DNA of 64,000 nucleotides from positions 52,034 to 116,033 of the forward strand of contig WPIO01000297.1 of the NCBI GenBank assembly GCA_009760855.2. Direction: 5' to 3'. The translations under genes were made by a program, and so were the position numbers. How positions within the stretch are numbered: position 1 is the first letter of the stretch; each line of letters starts with the position of its first letter. Shown here in pieces: positions 22,843-34,836 of this stretch. This stretch comes from Cristatella mucedo. Taxonomy: Eukaryota > Bryozoa > Phylactolaemata > Cristatellidae. Under the pieces are notes generated by a model. The model made no database searches. It was not told the origin of the DNA and saw nothing but the letters and a program-made list of their open reading frames with translations.

Positions 22843-23010
22843 TGGCTCACTAGGTATGGCGGTTGCTTTTTGCGACCTCTGTTCATAGGTTCGTCTATGG
22901 GTTCGAATCTTGCAGTGGGCAATCCTATATTGCCACTGCTAGTGGTGGTGATAGCCGTAAAGCTCTTCTGTCTCTATACAAAAAAAGCTGTAAAATCAGC
23001 CAATATATTT
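22843..23010 (+). mobile_element. second tRNA-like SINE family
   Basis: It contains a clean B-box-like GGGTTCGAATCTTGC at 22901-22915 and the tail block GTGGTGATAGCCGTAAAGCTCTTCTG followed by CTATACAAAA. The tail block recurs at 52207-52262. The head differs from the main SINE, so it is a separate family. Confidence 0.5.
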
Positions 23011-23333
23011 TCTTTATTCAGCAGAAATGAATCAATCACGATATTGAAGGCATTTAACCTGATAACACTTTGAACGAAGCTCAAAATCCACCTTCTACTC
23101 CTTCGCCTTGTCTGCATTAGTGTGAGCAGTCCTGCATGAGCTTGAAGATGCTAACCGCAGTCTGCAAGATGCACCCCAGAGCCAGATCGAAACATCAGTC
23201 GATAATTCGAAAGGAGTACACAAGCCTTTCCCGTAATTTCAAGCAGCAAAAGCATCACCACAAATTTCTTTATTTTGAGCCATAGTTCGAAATAATCGTC
23301 ACGAAGACTTTGGGAACTGTCAAATTGCCATTT
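23011..23333. other. unassigned sequence
   Basis: No exon or repeat recognised. It lies downstream of the last visible navigator exon, so it could be intron. Confidence 0.3.
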
Positions 23334-23500
23334 TGCTAATAATAACACACTTGATAATGCACCCTCAGAGAATTCAATCTCTTTCTAGGCGCTTCATATT
23401 TGCTACACAGGAACCTTGATCGAATGGTTTTTGGTAACATGTTCAATAAACAACAAGAATAACATGGTTAATGATGACATGCACAGGGTCACCGGCCAAT
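23334..23500 (-). mobile_element. LINE family A 3' fragment
   Basis: Hairpin block (CTCAGAGAATTCAATCTC) and the TGACATGCACAGGGTCA part of the 3' UTR, in reverse. About 165 bp. Confidence 0.65.
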
Positions 23501-24026
23501 CCATATTTCTCCTTGATGATAGTAATGCCAAGTACAGCCCCACTACAGCCAATGCCTTGTGGTCCGACGAAGTGGATCTGATCGACAGATACCAACTGAG
23601 ATTTACATTAAGATCTCACAGTTTTGAAATAATCGGATGATTCCGAGTCGGAAGACTTAGCACGATCAATAGTGTCATCGAAATCGGTGCCAGAATGCCG
23701 CAGCAATATGGTAAGAACTATGCACAATTATTAGACGGCCAACGCCATAGTGACGATCGCTGACAAATTTCGTTCACCTTGTTCAGGCATTGGGCTCAGC
23801 CAAGTTTCAGTTTTATGGCGCTCGCCCACACATATGACATACATAGTGATGTGTAAAATAAAATAAAAATTGATCTACATGGCTTGCACACAAAGAGAAC
23901 ATCAGGCACTTTACACTTGCTGCAGGCCTCTAACCCACAGCACCAGTCGTCGTCGAAGGCAAGCGCCGGGACCCCTGGGCGAAACGAGGGCAGCAACGAT
24001 GCATCGAGCTCGATTGGAGCACTCAC
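23501..24026 (-). other. unassigned, probably navigator intron
   Basis: No next exon could be found. An acceptor-like string at 23979-23960 gives a frame that does not resemble the family. A plus-strand donor string at 23709 lacks an open exon. Confidence 0.3.
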
Positions 24027-24273
24027 CTGGCCACCAGGTGCTCGGCGCTCAGCTGTGCCAGGTACGTCTTGGCGGTGCCACTTGGGCCGCAGAGGACAAA
24101 ATGCCGCTGCTCGAGCAGCAGCTCCACGTAGCTCTGCACGATGCTCTTGGGCGTGCCAGTCTCGAAGGCGAGGCCGTCCACCGTGCTCTGCTCGGCGCCG
24201 TTCAGGTGCACACGGATTTTGGTCGTGCTGCCCACCAGATAGCCGCATGGCAGCAGCTCTGGCACGTGGGCGT
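24027..24273 (-). CDS. neuron navigator-like AAA ATPase exon (Walker A region)
   Basis: This 247-base exon has an acceptor ACTCTGCAG and a perfect donor GGCCAG|GTGAGT, in phase 1 and out phase 2. It encodes 81 full codons. PELLPCGYLVGSTTKIRV near the start, then LAFETGTPKSIVQSY, then the P-loop, is the order found in neuron navigators (unc-53/NAV1-3, microtubule plus-end proteins with a C-terminal AAA domain). The P-loop here reads GPSGTAKT, where the family has glycine before the lysine. This may reduce nucleotide binding. The start with GTG at 24265 is not a real start codon; the frame opens at the splice site. Family identification is from recalled sequence, not a search. Confidence 0.75.
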
Positions 24274-24286
24274 CTGCAGAGTAATT

Positions 24287-24892
24287 TAATGTATCTCCGT
24301 CAGTAACTCCGCAAAGTCATAAAGACCGTGTGGGTGTTAAGCAGGAGAGTTTTGTATAGCCCACTCACAGCCTAAGCGGCTTTCGGTACGCATTCGGTAG
24401 CCAACAGACTTCGTCTCACGAAACAAAGAGAAAGTGGGAAGCATAGCAGTGCTAGGAGAGCAGTTGAGGTAGTGAGTAGCATAGAAGTAGCAGTTCAGGA
24501 CCGCTGAAAAAGATGTGCCATAGTCGGCAGTTGGAGAGTAGATGTCGTTGCTTAAGAATTGTGGAAGCGAGTTCCACAGTCTAGGACCTGCAGAGCTAAA
24601 GCTTCTGTCGCCAACTGTCTTTAAGCAGAGGAATGGGACAGCTAATTTATTGTCCACACAGGACCTGAGGGTGCGAACAGGCTGAAACTGATGCAGCAGT
24701 TCAACTAGGTACGAAGGAGCCAAGCCGTGGCGGGCCTTGTTGGTCAGCGTAAGAACTTTGCTCCGTATCCTTTGCTCAACCGGCAATCATCCTAGCTCTT
24801 TCAGCAAAGGTGACACGCGCTCAAACCGCTGGGACTTGAAGACCAGCCTTGCAGCCATATTCATAGTCCGCTGTAGTGGCATAAAAGCTGAC
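24287..24892 (-). mobile_element. LINE family B 3' copy in the navigator intron
   Basis: RT C-terminal region plus 3' UTR, in the same orientation as the gene. Its 3' end (GGAGATACATTAAATT on the minus strand) lies about 15 bases before the splice acceptor of the 24273 exon. It matches 6806-7290 closely and is truncated at 24892. Confidence 0.8.
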
Positions 24893-25096
24893 GACAGGTG
24901 CCAGCGTGGGAGAGCATGCAGCCGTGAGCACGGCATTGTACCGAATGGATACAAATGCGCCGGCATCATACATCAGATATGGTCACTTTGGGGGATTTCC
25001 AAGGAAAGCCCGATGTGCCTACTCAATCGTTTTCCAAGGCCAACTGAAGAACCAGCAAGCTTGCAGACTGTAGCAGCCCAGCGCTGATGTCACTAC
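24893..25096 (-). other. navigator intron remainder
   Basis: Non-repetitive intron sequence between the LINE B 5' truncation point and the donor at 25096-25095. Confidence 0.4.
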
Positions 25097-25277
25097 CTTT
25101 GGTTCGCACCACCTAGCCTACAGTGAATGCCTGGATGCTCTCTGTGGTGAGACCGAGGTTTGTCGACTGGTCGATTCGCGACAAGTAATGCTTGAAGACT
25201 TTCCGAACTTGGCTGTTGAGCACATCCCATCTGGTCTTGCCAGACACGTTCAGTGCACCTATGTATGTTCCAGCAGC
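25097..25277 (-). CDS. neuron navigator-like exon with in-frame TAG
   Basis: This 181-base exon has an acceptor TTGGCTACAG and a donor CAAAG|GTAGTG, in phase 0 and out phase 1. It fits the next exon, whose first two bases complete an Asp codon. Residues ALNVSGKTRWDVLNSQVRKV, then LSRIDQ…NLGLTTESIQAF, match the segment that lies just before the AAA domain in neuron navigators. A TAG at 25115-25113 interrupts the frame where the family usually has a Gly-Glu. Unless the read is wrong or another donor is used, the protein would end before its ATPase domain. The gene may therefore be a pseudogene. Confidence 0.7.
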
Positions 25278-25334
25278 CTGTAGCCAAGACAAATTCACAA
25301 CATCACTCAGGCAGCATTAACCAAGGAGCAAGGT

Positions 25335-25430
25335 GCTCACAATTAACGACCGAGGTCGTAAACTCTAGCCCTGCAGTATATGCGTCCAGATAGAGATTTA
25401 AGTTCTTCTAGGGTCTATACAAATGAATTA
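25335..25430 (+). mobile_element. degraded SINE
   Basis: Partial head (GACCGAGGTCGTAAACTCTAG) and tail (AGATAGAGATTTAAGTTC… ATACAAATGAATTA) of the main SINE family. Confidence 0.6.
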
Positions 25431-25584
25431 GTTTTTAATTTACATTCTCAGTATCTTAAGCGGCAGGTCAGCCAGATACTATTGTATGGATTTCCGTCAT
25501 CACTGCATGAGACGGCAGGTGTCCACTAGTTGGTCTAGCAGTCGCAAACCACGTGGCTCCTGCCAGTAACAGTCAGCTGGCGGA

Positions 25585-25630
25585 CAACAGTCTTTAAGCA
25601 GAGTAAGGAAACAGCTAATTTATCGCCCTG
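25585..25630 (-). mobile_element. very short LINE family B remnant
   Basis: GTCTTTAAGCAGAGTAAGGA…CAGCTAATTTAT matches family B near 24618-24650. Confidence 0.4.
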
Positions 25631-25867
25631 GCATTTATAAAGAAGCTAAAAAACAAGAGTTCCTCACAGCATTTGCTCTGTACGTGTGTAGCACAAAAGG
25701 CTAGCTTAAGATAATAATAAGTATATATTAAATACGATAACGGCTGGAATTATCTACAATCGTACATTCCAAATTTCAAGTACGTCAGATCACTGTTATT
25801 GGAGATACGACGTCAGCAAGATACCTGATCTGGCATTTGAAGTGATATGGGAGAGAAACTGAGAATA

Positions 25868-26012
25868 TATAATTAAATAAAATTCATTTATATAGCGCCC
25901 CAAGAGAACTTAATCTCAATTCAGGCGCTTAACAAATGCCTCGGAGCTCGAGCCCATGACCTCAGCCTGACCTTGGTTCGGGTGAGCACCTATCCACTGG
26001 ACCAAATCAGGT
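25868..26012 (-). mobile_element. SINE copy
   Basis: Reverse SINE: tail TTTATATAGCGCCCCAAGAG at 25888, hairpin, B-box-like GGAGCTCGAGCCC and head to about 26012. Confidence 0.75.
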
Positions 26013-26384
26013 GAGTGGCAACAAATATGACAAGTGTTGTGTTTCTCTGGCTCCAGTGGCGGTAGATCTTGTGGAGTCTCACGGAAACACAAGCGCGGAC
26101 GTGAGCGGAAAAAAGAGACTCGATGTTTATTGCACTCAGTTACATACATGCCGGCTGGCTGAATCACTGTAGCTCAACCACTGCAGTCGGGGAAATGCTG
26201 CCGCATCAGGCAACATTCTGCGTTTCCAAGGACGGTCGCTAAGACGAGTCGACGGCCCAAACACCAGCCTCAGTTGGGGCACACATTTGTGGCCGGACGC
26301 TGGGATAATCGCAAAAGCAGAAGCAGAAGCATCAGCACCGGGCACACACCACAGCGATATGCACCAACCTGAGGGCTGTGCCGC
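26013..26384. other. unassigned GC-richer sequence
   Basis: Moderately GC-rich and open on the minus strand for 85 codons (26393-26136), but without splice sites or a recognisable domain. I do not call it a gene. Confidence 0.3.
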
Positions 26385-26590
26385 TTTTTTCACCCTTTCC
26401 AGCGGTCCTGAGCTGCTACTTCCATGATACTCACTATCTCGACTGCTCTACTGACTCTGCTATGCTTCCCTATTTCTCTTTGTTGAGTGAGATGAAGCCT
26501 GTTTTGTACAGAATGCCTACCGAAAGCCGCTTAGGCTGTGAATGCGCTATATACAACTCTCCTCTGTAACCTCTATATAATATTGATGGC
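26385..26590 (+). mobile_element. LINE family B 3' fragment
   Basis: GCGGTCCTGAGCTGCTACTT and the CCGAAAGCCGCTTAGGCTGTGA block of family B. The final tail is lost. Confidence 0.7.
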
Positions 26591-28676
26591 TTTAGGATAA
26601 CAGGCGTACTCCGTGGAAGAACAGACATATGATACACGAATACATACAGTCCATCGTCGACAAAACGGTATGATCGTAGCTGGCTATTGCTTACCTAAAC
26701 CCACATTTTAAGGGTCTCCAGCATCGTATGTAGCCCTGCAGGGTTACAACCATCCAAATGGTTCAGTTAAACATCAACCATGGCCTTGACCATTGGTGTT
26801 ACCAAATGACAGTGGTAGATTGTGTGAGAAAAATTTTCTTCGGGGTCTTGGCACGGACCGCAAGATGCTGACTCGGCCGCTAAGTCAAAGCAGCAGACTG
26901 TGCATGCACTGGCAGTAAGTTTCATTTTGTGTGGCGGACAAATACCAAGCAGCGAAAGTCACAGCTGAGTCAGATCCAGAAATAATGGCTGTGGATGCCA
27001 AAGTACTCGCTTCTAAGGCACCTTTGTGACCTTTTCTCCATGATCACCACGTACCTGTCTTGCTGCCGACTTTGAACAGGCATCATGAGGGCACGGTCAT
27101 CTCGCTTTGAGAGAAGGCTGAGTCCCTATTTTCACTGACCACTTAGGTAACAAAGACTTCAGTGCCAAAGCTGGTCATGCTGCAACACAGCTTTTATTTT
27201 TTCTGAGCCATTCTTAGATCTCTGGCCACGGAGGCAGAACTCCATCGACGCTCGATATTGCACAACCACCAAGCAGTCAACTGCTGATAAAGAGCTAGTC
27301 GCTGCTTGTCAGTTACAGTTGCATGAGAGCTCATGTACCGTGCAGCTCGGTCGAGCCGGAAGCGAGCCGCAGCAGACAGGGTCAAGATGCCAGGTTCCAA
27401 GATGTCGTAAAACGTCATATTATTCGTAATATGCGAGAAATACAAGATTTTACGATCGTTCGTTCGTTCAATTCAAGTACTGTGTGCCAACAAGAAAGGC
27501 ATAGCCAGGAACAGGGCAAAAATCGGACGGAATTTTTTTTCATACTCCCACTTCCAGTTCACGAAAACAGCTTATCTGAACTTTTGAATGAACTCAGGTT
27601 GCCGAAGCAGTCAATAATAAGAATGGTTTACCACTGCCCAAATATTTCCATTTCTCCATGAAATCGGCATGTGTGTCCCGGCCCAGCTGCTGACAGACGT
27701 GCTTAGTGAGATTTTTTAGGTTTGTTGGTGGGGTAATCACTGGCAAAACGCAGTTCTGCTCTCATGATCATGACAAATAAATTCGCATGACATCTTTTGG
27801 TAAAATAATTTTAATACACTCTGAAACTTTTGGATTTCACTGAGCATGCGAAAGCTTTTCGGAAGCGAAGATATGCTACATACTGAAGCAGATTCAATCG
27901 TCGGCTGCAGCAAACATCCGGAATACCTTGAGGGTTAAGCCTACCCGCTCACGCGAAGCCATACTCACGATCCTAATGCCACTTCTGCACCCTCTTGTTC
28001 ACTGCTTGAGAACAAATGTATCTTTCAGATGAGCAGTTCATATTCGCCCTAAAATTAAGCCCGACTGGCGCTATGCTACACATTTCCTTCAATAGGTCCA
28101 TTAAACCAAAAGGACCTAGTGGATGTTAGCCTGGATAAATACTTACAACTCATTGAAACTATAAATGGCTTTGTGCTCGCTTACACTGCCCAGCAGACAA
28201 CATTTTACACAGCACACTGAAAGTGCGAATCACAGTTGCAGCCACGTAGAGCCATTCGTCCCAGGCTCTCTACCGGTGGACATGTTGTGCAATGCGGTTA
28301 AAACACAAGCGGCTTCAACTGAGCACCGAAAGCAACAGGTTATTGTGGGCTTCTTAGTAGTGGTTACGCACCAGTGCAAGCGCTTTACACTGCGCTCATC
28401 GGACTGACGGAGTTAACTAAGGAACTCTCGAAGCCCGAGAACAAGAAGCAACTTTACACCAGCATCGCTAGCGATAGTACCGGCTGCGAAGGCGAACCAC
28501 TACAGTCTCCCCAAGATAAGAGCAGCTAACTGAGTAGCCGGTAGAAGACAGCTAGCACAGACTACGTTGCACTTAGCAGTTCGTTGCCGTAGGTTCGACT
28601 CCCATGCTCACGAAGCGTAGTCTCGCATCGACTTCGGAAGATACAGCCCGTAGCTTTGTCAGTCGTCTCCCTTATA
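26591..28676. other. 2-kb region without recognised genes
   Basis: Minus-strand splice-like strings at 27055 (GACAG|GTACGTGG) and 26694 (TTTAG|GTAAGC) were examined, but no phase-compatible exon chain to the navigator exons emerged. A minus-strand open frame 27445-27194 ends in TAA overlapping AATAAA, which might be a gene end, but it has no recognisable domain. A plus-strand GGTTCGACTCCC at 28591 is a B-box-like string without a tRNA. Confidence 0.3.
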
Positions 28677-29300
<624 letters not shown>

Positions 29301-29786
29301 TGCAGCTTGGGTCGCGAGCGAGTACAGCTGCAGCGTGCACCTCACTCTGGAAGTGAAGCCACTTCAGTATCTCGCCCGGGGCAGTAGCTCTGCCCTGTGC
29401 TCCTATTGCTTCGATGGCGTGCATGACGGCTTAAGCTTGAATTCAAGATTGGCCGTTTTCGATTTGGGAGTGTTGCTGCGCCTCCTCCACGCTGCTTCTT
29501 GTTTGTATCTAGCTCAGCCAATGTCTCATAGTCTGCAAGCGATTGTGTAGTGTCGCTCTGGGCTCCTCAGTTTATGGGAAATAGGGTAGGTTTCGGTGTC
29601 AAGGCTGCCTGTCCCTGCTTGCAGAAAATGTACCTGCTGGTGCCCGTGTCGTCGCTTCCGGTTCGGCTCACCATCTCACGTGATCTGAGGTGCCAAGCAA
29701 CCGGGGGAGGAGAGTGAGTCAGTCTGTTCACTATATTTGGTTGGGGAGCTGCTTTTGGTTCGGTCGTGCACTTGTGTCCAGGGACG
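29301..29786. other. unassigned spacer between the two arrays
   Basis: Unique-looking sequence with no exon supported by both splice sites. Confidence 0.3.
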
Positions 29787-29857
29787 TGCCTGGCTAGGTC
29801 CGTCTGTCTGTGCCTGGCTAGGTCCGTCTGTCTGTGCCTGGCTAGGTCCTGTCTGTG
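29787..29857. repeat. three tandem 24-bp units
   Basis: GTGCCTGGCTAGGTCCGTCT followed by GTCT is repeated about three times and runs directly into the CTCCGT array, suggesting it seeded that array. Confidence 0.85.
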
Positions 29858-30835
<978 letters not shown>

Positions 30836-32165
30836 ATAGTCTGGGCTCACCAGAAGTGGCATTTTTTACAACAAGCTGTAGCATTACTTGAAAAAATAGT
30901 ACTTAAATGGCAAGTGTATGACGCATTAAAGGTTGTTTACTATCGTATAAAAATGGATGGTGACAGGAGGGGAAATTCGTTAACAGTAGAAGGTTATACT
31001 GAGATTAAGCATGTCTTCTTGTGCGTAACTGAGGAAGCATGTTCTGGAAATGAAAGTTAATGGCGCTTGCTTAGCTTCTTGTCCATTTGCAAGAAGTTTA
31101 TTAAAAGACAAATTCAACGTCAATATTGTTCATGGCTTTAGGATATTAACTCCTATGAAATTAGCTACTACTCATTTCTAGCTTCATAATCTTGGAATAG
31201 ATATTGATTTGGCTTATTTAATCTTGCTCAGAATTAGTTCAGAACCTAAAATAAATATTTATTATAATTACTAATTATATAGCAAAGATGGCCGATCTAA
31301 GAAAAAAGTAAGTCAACCAAAGGCATGAAGAAGCTGTTCACTGCAATAGTAAAGTCAAATTGTGCCTAATGAATTTAACGAAGTTAAGATATGCTCTGAA
31401 ATAAGTAAACGTCTTCATATCACTAGGAGTAACAACTACTAGCGCTTCTTTTCGTTCTGTTCGGATCTTTCTAATGTTGTTCCTATGTTTGCAGCCGTAA
31501 CTACAATGTTGTTATCTCGTGATGGTGTTCTTACCGCAATCTATAAACGCAAAAGAACCACTCCAGAAGCTAATGCAAAGTTTATCTCAAAGGTAACCGA
31601 TGCTTTGTCCGATGATGTCGTAACTAGGGAAGAATTCGATATTTTTTAATCGAACGGATGAAACAGACACCACTCAAAAAGTTTGATTACTTGCAAATTT
31701 TCTCTGACAAAACCTATCTTCGTTTAGAAAATAGATAACTTGTTGATGTTTCGTTACTATTATTTTAGCAAACGCATGTTTAGTCAAACTTAATATTGGA
31801 TCCGTTTCTCTTCTTGTGTTTTCATCTTCTCCTTCGCCCAATTCTAATAGGTACCTAACAGATGTTTCAAGTTCTAATGATTCTTCTAGTCTGCCTACTT
31901 TTCTATTGTATTCCGGTTTCTTTTTTGTGACTATTTCTTTTAATAGCTTTTGCTGGTTCTTCTCCTGTTGTTCTTGTCATATTATTATTCAGGCAATCTA
32001 TAATACTAAATAGATTCCTAATCCACTCATTGTTTCTAGTACGATCTCTGGAACTCAGATTGTCTAGACCTTTTCATACCGAGCAATGAAAGGTCTTTAT
32101 GCTACTGTTCTATTTATTCTCTCGATTAATCCAGCGCTTTTTTGCTAGTCGCAACTCGCTGCCTG
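30836..32165 (+). pseudogene. AT-rich decayed coding block, unknown, Polinton-like setting
   Basis: Short open stretches in changing plus-strand frames suggest a decayed gene: 30890-31050 (KMDGDRRGNSLTVEGYTEIK), about 31060-31180, and about 31470-31650 (AAVTTMLLSRDGVLTAIYKR, DALSDDVVTREEF). I do not recognise the products. AT content and neighbourhood link it to the Polinton-like debris that follows. Confidence 0.35.
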
Positions 32166-32189
32166 AGTTGTTTCAATTTGCTTGGCTAA

Positions 32190-33145
32190 TAATAATAATA
32201 ATAATAATAATATTGCACTTGATAAAGCGCCCTCAGAGAACTTAATCTCTTTCTAGGCGCTTTACATTTGCTGCAAAGTGATACGCAATAGAATAGTAAG
32301 TAAAATCATGCTTGAAAAACAAATAAAATGAATAACATGGTTAGGGGTTACATGCACTGGGTCAGCATGCAAATGTGGTTAGTGGCAGCATGAACAGTGT
32401 CAGCACGCATAAGCACATCGAGGACGAATCACAAGGACCCACTAAATGCTGTCCTAAATAGGTATGTTTTTAAGTTTCTTTTAAATGTGGTCAGGTCAGG
32501 GGATGTTCTGATGCAGGTCGGGAGGGAGTTCCAGGCTGTGGGAGCATACGAGCTAAATGCACGGTCTCCAAAGGATTTAAGGTTTGTACGAGGTATTTCT
32601 AGACTGTTGGATTCCGAAAAGCGAGTGGTACGATGCTTTGCCTGATGGGGTAGTATATCTGAAAGATAGGCTGGAGCCATAGAATGAAGAGACCTAAAAG
32701 TGAGCGACAAAACCTTGAAGTCAATCCGTTGCTTGACTGGTAACCAGTGCAGGTCGGCGAGAAGTGGAGTAATGTGGCAACTGCGACGCTCACGACAGAC
32801 AAGCCTAGCTGCAGAGTTTTGCACCAGCTGCAATCGCCTGATCGCACATGCTGGTAGGCCAGTAAGCAGTGAGTTGCAGAAGTCGAGACGAGATGTCACG
32901 AATGCATGGACCAACTTGGACGTGGTATCCTTATCTAAACAAGCCCTAATTTTAGCAATGTTATGAAGCTGAAAATAGGCTGATTTGACTGTGGAGCTGA
33001 TGTGTTCGTCTAACGAGAGGTCGCTATGGAATATGACACCTAGATTTTGAGCTGATGCAACTGGAGATATGCTGGCAGAGCCAAATTTGAAAGTCAGCCT
33101 TTCCAATTTCTGAATAACACTAGGTTTGCCCATAACTAGTAAGGC
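32190..33145 (-). mobile_element. young LINE family A copy
   Basis: (AAT)n at 32189-32212, hairpin, 3' UTR and an intact 234-residue RT C-terminal frame on the minus strand (33133-32429). It is nearly identical to 5446-6395. It is 5' truncated at about 33145, inside Polinton-like sequence. Confidence 0.85.
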
Positions 33146-33375
33146 TAGAGCAGGTCTAACGTTTTTCAGTTTCTCAATGACCAGGTTACCATAGTTGTCA
33201 CTTGCTCTCTCTAGCGCTCGCCGGTCCAGCTGTGCTTCAGCTGCGGCCCTAGCTGTAATTTCTACTTGAAGCCTCTGAACTTCTAAATCATTCTGCCATT
33301 CTGTTGAGTAGCGAAACTCGAGCTAATAAGGCCAGCTTTTCTCATAGTTCAATTCTTCTTCCACACTATCACGAT
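33146..33375 (-). pseudogene. coiled-coil protein fragment, Polinton-like setting
   Basis: An open minus-strand frame here includes EWQNDLEVQRLQVEITARAA and a charged, helix-forming continuation to about 33150, where the LINE truncates it. I do not recognise the family. Its partner in the second tandem unit begins near 36015. Confidence 0.35.
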
Positions 33376-33522
33376 ATACTTCTTTCCAGGCTTTGAACAA
33401 ATCCTACCGTTGAGCATCGTCCTATATCTTATGTTACTTTTCGTTAAAAACAGTTATTAGTGATCGGCAATCGATGTCTACAGACCAAATCCTACCCTCA
33501 GACTCTGCTTTGGTTCGGTCGA

Positions 33523-33795
33523 TTAAACAGCAACCAAAATGACTTCGTGTGCAAGAATTGACTCAATCTCGAAATTACGCTTTCGATCAATGTAACCAGT
33601 GTAGCCAGCTTCTCTGATGTATTCGGTATCAGTTGCATTCTGTTTGAAAATGATTATCATGTTAATGTTGTTTCTGATCTCTTTTCTGGGAATGCGAGTA
33701 AATCCTTGTGCACGGTAGAATAGGTTTAGTCCTTTGTGCCTTCCTCGTATAAAATAATCTAGAATCTTTGTTTTGTCTTTAATGACAAGAATCGA
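33523..33795 (-). pseudogene. packaging-ATPase-like fragment, unit 1
   Basis: About 90 open codons end at a TAA (33525-33523). The frame has KTKILDYFIRGRHKGLNLFY, then IPRKEIRNNINMIIIFKQ. This arrangement (region after Walker B, R-G-R-H, an aromatic strand, R-x-N, a hydrophobic strand ending F-K) resembles FtsK/HerA-type DNA-packaging ATPases of Polintons/Mavericks and related viruses. The Walker A part is absent because the frame is cut at about 33795. It is a broken copy. Family call from recalled pattern only. Confidence 0.5.
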
Positions 33796-34015
33796 CCTAT
33801 TAAATTGGCAGGACCAGCAGAACCAATTTAGGAACTAGGAAATGATTTTGGTATTACTGGACTTCTCGATGGCAATTATGTTTCTGAAGAGTATTACCAA
33901 ATGGAGCCTAGATTAAATCTCAGGCTTAAACGTGATCAAGTTAAGATCTGTAGAGCTCCAAGCACAGAACGTGAGGGTTTTGATCCGGCTGAATATCAGA
34001 TGAGTAAAAAGTAAG
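33790..34015 (+). pseudogene. unknown coding remnant, Polinton-like setting
   Basis: Plus-strand frame with GNDFGITGLLDGNYVSEEYY and PSTEREGFDPAEYQMSKK before a stop near 34013; it has one internal stop. The same frame occurs at 37283-37503 in the second unit with different lesions. Similar residues kept in both copies show that it was coding, but I do not recognise it. Confidence 0.4.
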
Positions 34016-34128
34016 ATAGCTGAGAAAAAGCTTAAGAGAATGAGATAGAGTGATAGCAAAAACAAAAATTAGTCTATGCTTAGTTTTGCGTATATTTTCT
34101 TGCGAGTAAGGTCAAGCATTCTATTAAC

Positions 34129-34526
34129 CTAGTTCCTAGCATAGTTCTTAATTTTTGTGAGACTAGCTGGGTTTGATACTTTACCTTTCAAGAAATTACT
34201 AGCAAATGTATTATTGAGGCCGATTCTAAGCTTTGCTTTTGCTGCCGTAATCGCTGCTGCTGTCTTTACTTGATTGCGGACAAAATCGGGCTGATATTGA
34301 TCTAACGAGATACGAGCAGCTGCTTTTGCCAAAGCTAAGTCCGACTAATTTTCGCTTCTGCCCTATTAGGTTCAGGGTCGCTTGAAGTTTCTCCGTAACA
34401 GTTGTCGAGATTTAGGGCTGCCCGATCGAGATCATCGACACGTGTGTACCCTCGGTCAATGCTTTCTCTGAATTTTGTGAAAAGGCCCGACGAAAGACTA
34501 TTTGCCGTTTTTGTTAAACGAGCCAT
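34129..34526 (-). pseudogene. unknown frameshifted gene, unit 1
   Basis: Two adjoining minus-strand frames (34526-34335 and 34332-34129) cover about 130 residues, with DDLDRAALNLD and ISLDQYQPDFVRNQV. A frameshift separates them near 34335. The second-unit counterpart (38024-37746) stays open across this point but then shifts frame. The product is probably a structural or accessory protein of the Polinton-like element. Not recognised. Confidence 0.4.
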
Positions 34527-34566
34527 TAGTGATGTATTCTTCTATTTTCTTTATGGTAAGCACAAG

Positions 34567-34836
34567 TGTTTAGAAAAGCATTTAGTGGGTCCCTGTGATT
34601 TTTTCTTGATGTGCTTATGCATGCTTACACTGTGCATGCTGCCGCTAACCACATTTGAATGCTGACCCCGTGCATGTCACCCTTAACCATGTCATTCATG
34701 TCGTTTATCAAGCACGTTATTACCCACCGTTTAATTGAGTTTCCCTTTGCAGCAAGCGTAAAGCGCCTAGAAATACATTTTGTTCTTTGAGGTTGCTTAT
34801 AAATTGCACTATAATAATTATTATTATTAAGTGTTG
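34567..34836 (+). mobile_element. LINE family A tail copy with 7-bp target duplication
   Basis: 3' UTR, hairpin and (ATT)n. AAGTGTT flanks it on both sides (34567 and 34830). It interrupts Polinton-like sequence, and the same insertion is present in the second unit at 38065-38325. Confidence 0.75.

Noticed and set aside
23870-24306. Plus-strand frames of about 140 codons
   Set aside because: Antisense shadows of the navigator exon, which has matching splice sites and family residues on the minus strand.
27194-27445. Minus-strand frame ending in TAA with an overlapping AATAAA as a gene end
   Set aside because: No supported acceptor, no recognisable domain, and no phase link to the navigator exons.
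28165-28407. Plus-strand open frame of 80 codons before the first array
   Set aside because: No splice sites, domain or repeat conservation.
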